This document shows, piece by piece, positions 32,236-41,192 of a DNA stretch of 45,977 nt. How positions within the stretch are numbered: position 1 is the first letter of the stretch; each line of letters begins with the position of its first letter. The notes beneath the pieces are model-generated. The model did not search any database. It had not been told where the DNA came from and worked only from the letters and a program-made list of their open reading frames with translations. The position numbers were made by a program, and so were the translations under genes. Source of the DNA: CAYNUJ01 sp964573255. Its GTDB lineage: Bacteria; Bacteroidota; Ignavibacteria; Ignavibacteriales; Melioribacteraceae. The stretch is taken from NCBI GenBank assembly GCA_964573255.1, contig CAZNJB010000025.1, positions 1 through 45,977 on the forward strand, given 5' to 3'.

Positions 32236-34992
32236 ATGCCAATAGACGTAAGAATTAAAGATTTAAGCCCTGAATTATCGGCTGATGACCTCAAGAATAA
32301 TGAAACAACAATCTTTATGGAGACTGACGACGCAAGTCTAACGCCCCCGGCAGGAGAGGGGAAAGTTCGGATCGATACACTTGCAGAATATAGCAGACGG
32401 AAAATGTCGGCCCTTTGGGGAGTCCCGAGAGGGGGATATTACTTTTACGGCTCTAATTATGTAAAAGTACCCGATAATAATAATATCGATTTCGGAGTTA
32501 ATAATTTTTCTTATGATGTATGGTTTGAAACCGGGGATGATGTTACAACTATACAGGAACTAGTTGAGAAAGGCTCTCCAACAAATGCTGATGTATTGGG
32601 GTATGGTTTGTATATATCGTCTGGAAAGCTATACGCAAAAGGTAGTTATACCTCCGCTTATAACGCCTATCTTTTTGACTTATCTGCCAATATTGCCCCG
32701 AATACTAAATATCATGCATTAGTATCTATTGATAGAAGAGGCAATGCGGCGTTATTTATAGACGAGGTAAATGTAGCTACGGATATAATATCTACGATGA
32801 GCGATGTTTCCGTATCTCAAAACTATGACCTTATCATAAGCAGGAGGTCTTATTCTGATTCCAACTATTTCAAAGGCAAAATATTTTTATCTCGTTTTTG
32901 GAATATGGACGTCTCCTCTTACGTTTCCCAACTCTACAACAACGGCCGCCCCGATCTTGCAGAGATCCCCGACGAGTTGAGAGGGGCAAGTATGACGGAT
33001 TTATACTCTTACTCATCTTCACAAGCTGGTTGGTCGGAGCCGACAACTAAAAATGTAGTCTATGACGGAACAGGCGTAGCCTACTCAGGAGCTAAGATTG
33101 TGCCTTATCCAACTATGTTGAAAATGGCAGGGAAGAAAATTAGAATCCCTTATACAGTTAATTCATACACGGGAACGTTTACCCTAAGATATAGAGATAA
33201 TACAGGAACGTGGATAACTTTCGATACAATATCTGCGGTTGGAAGCAAAGTTATCGAATTGGATGTCCGCGAAGATGTAGGACCTTATGATCTGACTTTG
33301 CTTGTAGGTGGAACGTCAACAGACACAATTGATATAACATTCGGAGATATTACCCAAATCGGCTGCACCGCCGAATACCGCCCCGAAAATGCAACAGCGG
33401 ACATTTGGTATGATTCTTCTCCGAATGGCTTAAATGGCTTTACCGTTGGTAATCCGAGAGTCTTGTTCACCGATGAAATGAAAGACGCACAAGCTAAGGC
33501 TTTGGATTTGGTGAGGACTATTGCTTGGAGTGAGCCGAAAGGTGGATATAAATTTGATGGAGTTGATGATGAGGTAACTAGAAATAATTCTGACCTACAA
33601 TTCGGAGATGTTGACTTTGCAGTAGAGGCATTATGCTATGTAGAGTCTCTAACCCCAAGTGCTGGGACAGCACAAGTTATTTATACGGACAGAGAAAATG
33701 TTAATTATATGAACTTTAAGATATACTTAGATGTCAATGGTAACATTGCGTTTGTTTTAGGAGATGGAGTTTCTTCAGAACTTCACACAGCACCAATAAA
33801 GCCAACACCTAAAGAATGGTTTCATATAATAGCCATATACAATGCTTTGAATAAAAAAGTGTTTATATACTATAATGGAGATTTAGTCCTATCCGAAAAC
33901 GTTACAATAACGCCAGCTTATGTCTCAGGAGGGAGAGCTATTGGAGGAAACTATTCTACGCACTTTTGGAAAGGTGGAATAGCAATGGTGCGTTTATGGA
34001 ATATGGATGTTACTCCTATTATTAGCAATTTATGGAACAACGGTTTACCAGAAAAAGCCGTTATCCCCTTTGAGCTGAGAGGGGCAAATATGACGGAGTT
34101 AGCTATAAATGGGGATTTTACAAATTATACAGGGACTCCCGACGATGGGATCTCCGATACGATCTCTGATTGGAACTCAGTTTTATATGGCGGTGATTTA
34201 ATCGAAATCACTAATACAGCTGTAAGCGGAACAGCTGTAAAATTAACAAAGGGAACTTCAAGCGATACGAGGATAACACAATCTATTGCAGTCAAGCCCA
34301 ATAAAAAATATGTTTATAGTTTTTACACACGAGGGGACGGAACTAATGACGGGGCTTATCAAGTGTATGATAATTCAAATGGTGCCTCAATAACTAATAA
34401 CCGTGTTTCAACAGGCGTTAAAGGGACTTCTTATACTAAAATAGAATATCAGTTCATAACACCTCCGGGCTGTACGTCAATAACTATATATTTCTTTGTT
34501 TCTCAAACAGCTGGCGCAGGTGCTATTGCATATATAGATAAAGCATCATTAAGGCAAATCGGCCTCACCGCCGAATATCGAGGCGAAAATATGGGCCCGA
34601 ACGGCTGTCTCGATAGTTCCGGTAACGGATTGCACGGCGTAACGGTCGGCTCTCCAACTGCAATGGATTTTGTTGCTGATTATTCTGAGGTTGCTGATGC
34701 TGCAACTACTAAGGCAATGACAAAGAGCTGTCAAGGCGGCAAATCAATTGAGAAAATCCTTATCTACAACACCGGAGCAGCAACTCCGACTCTTAACGTC
34801 GGAACGTCGGCAGCTGGATCTGATATTGTAAGCGGAAAAGCTATAAACGCAAACGGCTGGACTGAGATCAGAGGGGCCGATCTGCTCAAGACTTTCTTTT
34901 CTGAAAGCACCGATCAAGACATTCATTTTACTTTCTCGGTTGCCCCGGGAACAGGCGAAAAATATAAAATAAAAATTAAGTATGAGGACTAA
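32236..34992 (+). CDS. Large LamG/concanavalin-type fibre or receptor-binding protein
   Basis: 918 residues, beta-rich, with an internal duplication. Two LamG-like domains begin at GGYYFYGSNYVKVPD (about 67) and GGYKFDGVDDEVTRNN (about 436). Each is followed by FLSRFWNMDVS or MVRLWNMDVT, then LYNNGRPDLAEIPDELRGA or LWNNGLPEKAVIPFELRGA, and then AEYRPENA or AEYRGENM with an SSPNGLNG or SSGNGLHG unit. Such proteins bind glycans and are typical phage host-recognition fibres. A carbohydrate-binding-like section stands between the copies. It is placed between lysis and tail genes, an unusual position. Confidence 0.7.
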   Translation: MPIDVRIKDLSPELSADDLKNNETTIFMETDDASLTPPAGEGKVRIDTLAEYSRRKMSALWGVPRGGYYFYGSNYVKVPDNNNIDFGVNNFSYDVWFETGDDVTTIQELVEKGSPTNADVLGYGLYISSGKLYAKGSYTSAYNAYLFDLSANIAPNTKYHALVSIDRRGNAALFIDEVNVATDIISTMSDVSVSQNYDLIISRRSYSDSNYFKGKIFLSRFWNMDVSSYVSQLYNNGRPDLAEIPDELRGASMTDLYSYSSSQAGWSEPTTKNVVYDGTGVAYSGAKIVPYPTMLKMAGKKIRIPYTVNSYTGTFTLRYRDNTGTWITFDTISAVGSKVIELDVREDVGPYDLTLLVGGTSTDTIDITFGDITQIGCTAEYRPENATADIWYDSSPNGLNGFTVGNPRVLFTDEMKDAQAKALDLVRTIAWSEPKGGYKFDGVDDEVTRNNSDLQFGDVDFAVEALCYVESLTPSAGTAQVIYTDRENVNYMNFKIYLDVNGNIAFVLGDGVSSELHTAPIKPTPKEWFHIIAIYNALNKKVFIYYNGDLVLSENVTITPAYVSGGRAIGGNYSTHFWKGGIAMVRLWNMDVTPIISNLWNNGLPEKAVIPFELRGANMTELAINGDFTNYTGTPDDGISDTISDWNSVLYGGDLIEITNTAVSGTAVKLTKGTSSDTRITQSIAVKPNKKYVYSFYTRGDGTNDGAYQVYDNSNGASITNNRVSTGVKGTSYTKIEYQFITPPGCTSITIYFFVSQTAGAGAIAYIDKASLRQIGLTAEYRGENMGPNGCLDSSGNGLHGVTVGSPTAMDFVADYSEVADAATTKAMTKSCQGGKSIEKILIYNTGAATPTLNVGTSAAGSDIVSGKAINANGWTEIRGADLLKTFFSESTDQDIHFTFSVAPGTGEKYKIKIKYED

Positions 34993-34997
34993 ACAAA

Positions 34998-35228
34998 ATG
35001 ATACTTAAACCTTATAAAACCGACGGGGAGACTGACACTCTCCATATAAGAGAAAAAAAAGATAAATATTATCTCGTCGATTTTGGCAAAATGGTAACTG
35101 ATGAGGAGGGGAACGAGACTTTTGAAGTTATCTCCTCAAATGCTACTTTCCTAATAGGAGAGGAGCCGTTTCAACTTACTCAGGCCGAAATTGACGAATT
35201 AACCGGGAACAATCAAAATCAAGTTTAA
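34998..35228 (+). CDS. Small hypothetical phage protein
   Basis: 76 residues, alpha/beta (LHIREKKDKYYLVDFGKMV, FLIGEEPFQLTQAEIDELTG). It follows the fibre protein by five bases and precedes the tail protein. It may be a fibre assembly chaperone or a small tail component. No family recognised. Confidence 0.5.
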   Translation: MILKPYKTDGETDTLHIREKKDKYYLVDFGKMVTDEEGNETFEVISSNATFLIGEEPFQLTQAEIDELTGNNQNQV

Positions 35229-35247
35229 TTAAATAGGAGTTTATAAA

Positions 35248-36225
35248 ATGGCAACAGGATTCGGAACCGTAAACAGTAATATTGCAGGCATTAAGAGCAT
35301 TATCTTAATGAAAAAAGGCTCGTTTGCAGCCCCGACAAATCTTTTCGTCGCTGGATTGAGAGCCCCGGCAACTATGGAAATGGATTACTACAATCAAACG
35401 AATGATTATCGAAACAGAGTATTAACACGAAAGAGAAGTTTTAAGCTAGAAACAAAAAGCTATCAGACTTTAATGACTGATCTCAAAAACTTTATGGAGG
35501 TTTTCGCTCGAGACGGCGGAGTCGATGCTCAAGTCGCTGCTGAGGGGCTTTATACTGATGTTTCGGACACTAAATCCTATGGCGGAATATTTAATTTTTC
35601 CGGCAGCAATTTTTTCGGTCTCGATTTTGAGTTTATGATCGACAACACCGAGAGAGGGATCTCTTTCACTCTCGAGAATGCTTTGCAGGATTTAACCGCT
35701 AAGAACATTATTAAGTCAGCAGATACAAACACCTTGCTCGATATTAGCTCCTATGCGGGGACAAATAATCCCGGAGGTTATCTCTTTGGGAACGTTCATC
35801 CTCCATTTTTGACAGATGTTTCAATACAGGAAACAGCAGGCGGGGCTTTTACGACTTGGCTCAATGCTGAGAACATTATCGAGAGAAAGCTCTCAATCAA
35901 ATCTAAATCCGTTAAGAACGAAAGAACAAACAGATCTAGAATATACGGCTTAACTGTTGACTTAGAGATCACGACGGATCAGTCCGGAGTTACCGACTTA
36001 GGAAATTTCCTCGATAAGACTGATTATATCGGCGTGCAACTTACAGAGAGCCTCAGCGACGGCTCAACTGATAAGTATATTTTTGAGATCAACACTTTGA
36101 CAAATACAAAGATTATAAGTCTCGGAGACGAGGAAAGACTATTTAAGTTCAAAGTTTCCGGGGATGTGTCGCTTTACGATTATGCGTTTGACACCATAAA
36201 TCAAAAATTAACATTCTCAATTTAA
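35248..36225 (+). CDS. Putative major tail (tube) protein of element 2
   Basis: 325 residues, beta-rich. It starts MATGFGTVNSNIAGIKSIIL and contains RKRSFKLETKSYQTLM, FSGSNFFGLDFEFMID, SRIYGLTVDLEIT and ends FDTINQKLTFSI. The size, strand pattern and place just before the tail assembly chaperone and tape measure suit the tube subunit. The element 1 counterpart seems to be split over smaller proteins. No diagnostic motif is seen. Confidence 0.5.
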   Translation: MATGFGTVNSNIAGIKSIILMKKGSFAAPTNLFVAGLRAPATMEMDYYNQTNDYRNRVLTRKRSFKLETKSYQTLMTDLKNFMEVFARDGGVDAQVAAEGLYTDVSDTKSYGGIFNFSGSNFFGLDFEFMIDNTERGISFTLENALQDLTAKNIIKSADTNTLLDISSYAGTNNPGGYLFGNVHPPFLTDVSIQETAGGAFTTWLNAENIIERKLSIKSKSVKNERTNRSRIYGLTVDLEITTDQSGVTDLGNFLDKTDYIGVQLTESLSDGSTDKYIFEINTLTNTKIISLGDEERLFKFKVSGDVSLYDYAFDTINQKLTFSI

Positions 36226-36240
36226 TGGAGCTAAAAGCAG

Positions 36241-36486
36241 ATGAAAGTTAAATTAAAAAAAGATGCTAAAGTGGTTAAAGTCGTTTTTCGTAAGAAAGAC
36301 GGAACTTGCATAGTTATAAATGATAACGAGATCAAAAAGGATAAGGGCTCGATCTCTTTCGAGCTTAACGAATATCAAAAATCCTTGACTCAAGATGCTG
36401 AGCTCGAGGTTTACGATATGACAGGCAATATTCCAAAAATAATAGAGACGGGGGACAATGAGGCCGGAGATAAAAGTAAAAACTGA
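36241..36486 (+). CDS. Small tail-region protein
   Basis: 81 residues, charged, with a beta-rich core (VKVVFRKKDGTCIVIND, GSISFELNEYQKSL, AELEVYDMTG). It may share the BppU-like small beta-domain idea with the element 1 protein at 5298-5867, which holds the same place before the chaperone. It overlaps the chaperone gene by 29 bases. No family recognised. Confidence 0.45.
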   Translation: MKVKLKKDAKVVKVVFRKKDGTCIVINDNEIKKDKGSISFELNEYQKSLTQDAELEVYDMTGNIPKIIETGDNEAGDKSKN

Positions 36487-36733
36487 TTTAACGATAAACG
36501 AATCGAAAAGAGTCGCGGAAATATTAAAAAAAATGAGTTCCCCCGATCCCTCGACGATAGTCGCCGAGTTGACGGGGGACGACTTAAAAGAGTTCCTTGA
36601 TATTGTTACTGAAAAGCCCGAGGGATTCGATGTCGGGGAACTGAAAGAGAGTGAAGCTCTTGAGATATTTAAGGATTTTTTTTTAAGTCGAATCGAGTTC
36701 GCAAAGAATACGATTCTAAATTCAAGGTTTTAG
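36458..36733 (+). CDS. Tail assembly chaperone of element 2, short form (gpG-like)
   Basis: 91 residues, acidic (INESKRVAEILKKM, ELTGDDLKEFLDIVTEK). It lies before the tape measure in the place of gpG. Codons 73-76 read GAT TTT TTT TTA, the same slippery signal as in element 1. The zero frame stops at 36731-36733. The Shine-Dalgarno is GGGGGAC. Confidence 0.7.
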   Translation: MRPEIKVKTDLTINESKRVAEILKKMSSPDPSTIVAELTGDDLKEFLDIVTEKPEGFDVGELKESEALEIFKDFFLSRIEFAKNTILNSRF

Positions 36734-36987
36734 AGAAAGAAACAAAAAAAGCACTTGACGAATATGTGAGTTTGACAAATTTTAGACCGAAAACGTTTCA
36801 ATCCGAAATAACCCTCGATTATTTCGATGCAATCCTTTTTTATATAACGGACGGGGATCCCGGGGCAATGCTAGAACTCCGGAACGCCCCGACGAGCTTT
36901 ATATATGATGTTTATTACACTAAGAGAGTTAATTTCCTTAATAATCTTTACGCACAAATCGAAAATTTCAAGAGGTTAAATAAATGA
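36458..36987 (+). CDS. Tail assembly chaperone of element 2, long form by -1 frameshift
   Basis: The zero frame is read through the TTA ending at 36685, then the ribosome slips one base back and reads from AAG at 36685 to the stop at 36985-36987. The product has about 176 residues. The extension includes KEYDSKFKVLEKETKK, FRPKTFQSEITLDYF and SFIYDVYYTKRVNFLNN. The -1 frame opens with a TAA at 36670-36672 directly before the T run and contains no ATG, so frameshifting is the only likely way to express it. Its stop overlaps the tape measure start by four bases. Confidence 0.75.
36674..36688 (+). promoter_or_regulatory. Programmed -1 ribosomal frameshift site (T TTT TTA)
   Basis: Zero-frame codons GAT TTT TTT TTA AGT include the heptamer T TTT TTA at 36679-36685 within nine consecutive T. 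The signal matches that of element 1 base for base over the T run and the following AAG. No stimulatory structure was identified. Confidence 0.75.
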
Positions 36988-38696
36988 AAGAGATTAAACT
37001 AAAAATTATTATTGACGGGAGAGAGGCGGTTGCAACTCTGAACACAACAGAGGCCGAGATAAACGATAATATTAAGGCAATGCAAAAACTTGCTCAGGCA
37101 AGTCAGCAGGTAACCTCCGAGAATAAGGCACTCGCTCAAACGTCTCAATCAGTTGCAAAAGGCTCTAAGACTATGGAAATGGCTCTCGGGCAATTTGGTT
37201 GGGTATTAGGCGACGCCTCGACGTTCTTAGTTTCTTTTCGCATGGGATTGATGTCGATTGCGAATAATATCCCTATGGTAGTTCAATATTTCTCAATGGC
37301 TAGTCAAGAGGCTAAGAGCATGGGGCAATCAATCGGGCAAACGCTAGTAAACGCATTGAAAGGCCCCGGCGGTTTAATGCTGGCAATTAACGGAGTGATG
37401 CTATTGATGCAAGTTTTACCTCAGATGTTCAAAGATACGACCGAGGAAATAAAAGATCAGGCTGACGAAATAGACAGACTGACTCAGAAATATAAAGATT
37501 TTACAGTTGCACAAATCCGGGAGACGCTGAGAAAGAAAGAGGACGAGCTCGCAAAGCTAAAGGAAAGAGTAAAGAAAGAATATAACCTCGCTTCAAATAC
37601 GCTCGTTCCTCAGCATAAAGACCCGGAAAAGGATCCGGAGGTTTTGGCATTAAAGGCACAAATAGAGGAATTAAAAACGGTTCTTTTTAATACCGGATTA
37701 ATCGCCAACTTAGAGAACAAAATCCGCATTAACAGAGAGAAGCTCAAAAAGCTGAATCGTGAAAATTATGATATTATTGTGGAGGAGGCCGAAAGTTACG
37801 AGGACGCTGTTGCTATTCTTAATAGAGTTATTGCAGCAGACGAGAAATTTCTCAAAATAGAAAAGGAGAGGGGAAAGGTTAAAAAGAGCAAAGCTCCTGA
37901 ATATAACCTCGACGAAACTCAATTCGCTCCGAACAGTCAACTAGAGGATATTGAGGGACTGTTCAAAGAGAAACTTTTCGCAACTGAGGAGGATCTTGCT
38001 AAATTACGCTCCCGGGGAGTTCAGGACGAAATCGAACGGCAGCAATTACTCCTAGACATAGAGTATAATATTGAACTCGAAAAGCTCAAGAATTACGAGA
38101 ACTTTACAGAAGCAAAGGCCGCACTCGACGAGCAGTATATTAGCAGAAAAGCAGCACTCGAGGAAATGAGTCAACAGAGATCAATTCAAAATATTTCTCA
38201 ATCTTTAGCAATGGCAGGAGGTTTATTTGCCGAGCATACGGCCGCTTATAAGGCTCTAGCTGTCGCTCAGGCGATATTTGACACCTATAAGGCCGCAAAC
38301 TTAATGCTCTCCTCAGCTCCGCCGCCGTTTAACTTCATAATGTCCGGGCTCGCAATAATGCAGGGTTTGAGGAACGTTCAGGCAATAGCAACAACAACAA
38401 TCCCCGGATATGCAAAAGGCGGCGTAATTGTCGGGGAAAACGGTCCGGAAGTGATTGCTCCGGCTCAGGATTACGCGTCAGGACAGGCTCAGCTCGTACT
38501 TCAAACAATTAGGACAGTCGAGGCTAACTTAAAGAATCGGCCGGGCGGATCTTACGCTCTGGATAAAAAGCTCGATCAACTAAATCAAAACATTCTCAAA
38601 TTAGCAGAGAGGCCTAATCAAATCAATTTAACAGACAGAGCCTCGAAAGATATTGCAATTGTAGGATTGAGAGAAATTCGGAGGTCTAGCTTATGA
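36984..38696 (+). CDS. Tail tape measure protein of element 2
   Basis: 570 residues. The N terminus, KEIKLKIIIDGREAVATLNTTEAEI, matches that of the element 1 tape measure (NEIKLKLTIDGKDAVATLQLT), and the C terminus carries KGGVIVGENGPEVIAP. Between them are hydrophobic segments (about 90-155) and a charged helical middle. It is much shorter than the 941-residue element 1 protein, so the tail should be shorter. The gene overlaps the chaperone and the hub gene by four bases each. Confidence 0.87.
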   Translation: MKEIKLKIIIDGREAVATLNTTEAEINDNIKAMQKLAQASQQVTSENKALAQTSQSVAKGSKTMEMALGQFGWVLGDASTFLVSFRMGLMSIANNIPMVVQYFSMASQEAKSMGQSIGQTLVNALKGPGGLMLAINGVMLLMQVLPQMFKDTTEEIKDQADEIDRLTQKYKDFTVAQIRETLRKKEDELAKLKERVKKEYNLASNTLVPQHKDPEKDPEVLALKAQIEELKTVLFNTGLIANLENKIRINREKLKKLNRENYDIIVEEAESYEDAVAILNRVIAADEKFLKIEKERGKVKKSKAPEYNLDETQFAPNSQLEDIEGLFKEKLFATEEDLAKLRSRGVQDEIERQQLLLDIEYNIELEKLKNYENFTEAKAALDEQYISRKAALEEMSQQRSIQNISQSLAMAGGLFAEHTAAYKALAVAQAIFDTYKAANLMLSSAPPPFNFIMSGLAIMQGLRNVQAIATTTIPGYAKGGVIVGENGPEVIAPAQDYASGQAQLVLQTIRTVEANLKNRPGGSYALDKKLDQLNQNILKLAERPNQINLTDRASKDIAIVGLREIRRSSL

Positions 38697-40213
38697 GGTT
38701 CAAAATAGAGTTTCAAGAATATTCTGTTAGTAATTGGGTCGATTGGACTGATTATCTAGTCGATATTTCAGACGTGGAATATAAGCTCGAAAGTGAGGAC
38801 GTAACCTCCGGCGGAATTATGCTTTTTGATTCGCTTAAAATGTCGCTGAAATATGAGTATAACAACGCCGTTTATAATAAATTTTACAATCTTACAAATG
38901 CGGGGATATATTTAATTAAGGTTAAAATTTTAGACTCCGTTAATACAGAACATCAGATTTTTGAGGGGATTGTAGATTTTGAATCCCTCGAAATGAATGA
39001 GGGGGAGGAGATCATTCACCTCGAGTTGCTCGATAAATTGAGCGCATTAAGAAAATTAGCAGCAACAAACGCCCGAGCGAAAAATATCTCAGTCGCAACG
39101 CGTGTAAGTTTACCCCCCGGTTATGATGTTTATTTTATGAAAAGCGGAGTCAACATAATTGACGTTAATGTTTTGCAGGGCCCCGTTAACAGCCCGACGG
39201 CAATGGCAAACACTCCGGCTAATGCGTTTACTCCCGGGGAAATTATCGAATATTATGACGGATCCTCAGCGGAATATCGTTCTTTGCTCGTTAAAGAGTT
39301 CTGGACGGAAACGGACGATTACAACAATGACCCGAATTTGAGATATACAAAGGGAGTCATTCAATACGTCGATAATTACTCGTTTCCGACGTCTCCGGTT
39401 CTTATGAACTCCGCTCAGGGTTGGGAAAAGAATTTTTATTCTGTCGATTGCTACAAAGCCGGAACCGGAGTTTATGGGCCGAATGTAAGGGGCTTTGATG
39501 CCGTGAAAATGATTGAGGCAATCTTAAAGCAAAAATGGAACGTTACTTTAACATTAAAGGGGATTACAGAGAAAATAATTCCCTTAGAGCACTATGAGGA
39601 CACCCTCGACGATAGACCTCTCGGGAGTGATTTAGTCTCGGCTCTCAAATATTTGGCCGAAACTTGCGACTCATATTTGTACTTCGGGCAGAACTCATAT
39701 CCGACTTTGCAGGCGCGGGGATCCTTAGCAACGTCGGGGACTACTAGAACGCTGATAGATGAGAGCATTTTGAGTGAGAAATTACAGTATTATTTTGCAA
39801 GAAAAGCCGACGCTGTCGAGGTTACTGTTAAAAGCTGGTTAAAGGATTCTAACGGAAACAAGCTCGAGGGCTCCTATACTTGGCAAGAGAACACCGGAGC
39901 GACTCCCGTCAATAAAATGAGCAGGACAATAATTTGCGACGATGCGACAGCGAGCTCTCAAAGTGATTTAGATAACTTAGCAATGCAAAAGGCCCTCTCA
40001 CTTTCTAGCTTTTACGCTCAGCATCATAGGGCTTTTAAGTATAAATATAAGATCGACGATAACTCAATCAGCTTTAGCCTTTTAGATAACGTATCAAATG
40101 ACAAGTATTTCGATTCGCTGAGAATTGACTTTGTGAAAGGAGTTGCTGAGTTCACTCTCGTTGAAATTAACGACGTGAAATTTTTATATAATTTATCCAC
40201 ACCTCAACAATAG
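38693..40213 (+). CDS. Tail hub / distal tail-type protein of element 2
   Basis: 506 residues, beta-rich. FEGIVDFESLEMNEGEEI and LELLDKLSAL correspond to a segment of the element 1 protein at 569-1768. The middle (residues about 130-260) contains extra material without a match there. Position directly after the tape measure supports a hub or distal tail role. No enzymatic motif is visible. Confidence 0.55.
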   Translation: MRFKIEFQEYSVSNWVDWTDYLVDISDVEYKLESEDVTSGGIMLFDSLKMSLKYEYNNAVYNKFYNLTNAGIYLIKVKILDSVNTEHQIFEGIVDFESLEMNEGEEIIHLELLDKLSALRKLAATNARAKNISVATRVSLPPGYDVYFMKSGVNIIDVNVLQGPVNSPTAMANTPANAFTPGEIIEYYDGSSAEYRSLLVKEFWTETDDYNNDPNLRYTKGVIQYVDNYSFPTSPVLMNSAQGWEKNFYSVDCYKAGTGVYGPNVRGFDAVKMIEAILKQKWNVTLTLKGITEKIIPLEHYEDTLDDRPLGSDLVSALKYLAETCDSYLYFGQNSYPTLQARGSLATSGTTRTLIDESILSEKLQYYFARKADAVEVTVKSWLKDSNGNKLEGSYTWQENTGATPVNKMSRTIICDDATASSQSDLDNLAMQKALSLSSFYAQHHRAFKYKYKIDDNSISFSLLDNVSNDKYFDSLRIDFVKGVAEFTLVEINDVKFLYNLSTPQQ

Positions 40214-40223
40214 GAGTAAGAAA

Positions 40224-40619
40224 ATGAGCTTAATCACTATTTTAATTCTATTGGGTTTAGTCGGATTTATAACCGGGGAAAGAGAGACGATCCGGCATTT
40301 CCAAATCAATGAGAATTGGCAGAGAAAGCCTTTGCTTTACCGACTGAGAAAGAAGTTCCCGGAGCTTTGGAGCTGGTACGTCGGGAATAAGTGGAAATAT
40401 AAAAACAGGATCGTTCAATTTTTAATGAGATACCCTTTAGCAATGTTCAAAGACGGTTGGCACTCTCTAAAATCGACTGAGATCCTGATTGTCTGCTTTA
40501 TTATTGCCGATTTAACGCCTTACGTCTTTAATTTATGGATTATCCCCCCGGTAATTACTGAGGGATTGCTTTATTATATTGTGATAGGGATCACGTTTAA
40601 TATTAGTTATCACACCTAA
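40224..40619 (+). CDS. Membrane protein of unknown function
   Basis: 131 residues. Hydrophobic segments at the N terminus (LITILILLGLVGFIT) and near the C terminus (ILIVCFIIADLTPYVFNLW, GLLYYIVIGITFNI) enclose a basic region with WSWYVGNKWKYKNR and MFKDGWHSLK. The last resembles the FHDGLIMVLRG of the membrane protein at 16062-16472. It is the last rightward gene of element 2. It may act in superinfection exclusion or be a moron; nothing decides this. Confidence 0.5.
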   Translation: MSLITILILLGLVGFITGERETIRHFQINENWQRKPLLYRLRKKFPELWSWYVGNKWKYKNRIVQFLMRYPLAMFKDGWHSLKSTEILIVCFIIADLTPYVFNLWIIPPVITEGLLYYIVIGITFNISYHT

Positions 40620-40622
40620 AAT

Positions 40623-41096
40623 TTACGGGTTTGTTAATTTTTGTTTATTTGCAGACTTGTTAATTTTCCGGAGTTCGTCAAAATCTTGACGGAGCTCCAC
40701 AATTGCCCTTTGATAGAATTTCAAAAGGGAGTCTTGCCGTTCAATTATCCGCTTTAATTCGAGGATTATTTCCCGGGCTGAAATGTTCTCAGAATCGTCT
40801 AAGTCCTTGCTGTAAAAGTAATTAAATAGTTTATGCTCTGGAAATCCGGCCCTCGTTAAGTTTTGCCTGAGTTTAAGGTTCGGGGTCCGTTTGCCCCGGC
40901 ATATTTGCGAAAGATAAGCAGGAGAGCAATCGAGGAACTTTGCAGCACGTTTAAGAGTCTGATATTGTTCTTTTAAGAAAATTCTCAGCTGCTCGCCTAG
41001 ATCTCGCCTTAATCGTTCAACTTGGGGGTCGTCAGTTGAATCTCTTGCTAAAGTAACGTACCGATAAGACTTGTAATATTTATTTTTAGCTGTCAT
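40623..41096 (-). CDS. Helix-turn-helix regulator at the end of element 2
   Basis: 157 residues. A Cro/CI-type helix-turn-helix (QTLKRAAKFLDCSPAYLSQIC) lies at about 45-68. A C-terminal coiled coil (LELKRIIERQDSLLKFYQRAI) should mediate dimerisation. It is convergent with the last tail-region gene, four bases apart. A regulator at the tail end, away from the early region, suggests a moron or an element-specific repressor. Its start is 48 bp from the dif-like site. Confidence 0.65.
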   Translation of the reverse strand: MTAKNKYYKSYRYVTLARDSTDDPQVERLRRDLGEQLRIFLKEQYQTLKRAAKFLDCSPAYLSQICRGKRTPNLKLRQNLTRAGFPEHKLFNYFYSKDLDDSENISAREIILELKRIIERQDSLLKFYQRAIVELRQDFDELRKINKSANKQKLTNP

Positions 41097-41143
41097 TCCT
41101 GAAAATCGAAAAATTTAATCAAATATAAAAAAAAGACTAAAAT

Positions 41144-41171
41144 GTGTCGCATAATCTATATTATGTAAACT
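41144..41171 (+). other. dif: dif-like XerCD recombination site
   Basis: 28 bp made of a left arm GTGTCGCATAA (41144-41154), a 6-bp centre TCTATA (41155-41160) and a right arm TTATGTAAACT (41161-41171). The E. coli dif has GGTGCGCATAA, TGTATA and TTATGTTAAAT, so 22 of 28 positions agree, including the whole inner palindrome CATAA/TTATG at the correct spacing. It lies between the last gene of element 2 and the first host gene. Confidence 0.68.
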
Positions 41172-41192
41172 ATCATTTCCCCCGATATCAGA

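Noticed and set aside
36766..36987. Separate 73-codon gene starting with GTG before the tape measure
   Set aside because: No ribosome binding site; the frame is open back to the slippery site and is better read as the frameshift extension.
41123..41150. Copy of the TTTGAGATTTTT transposase site at the right end of element 2
   Set aside because: Only loosely similar in an A-rich stretch, and not in the inverted orientation expected for an opposite end.
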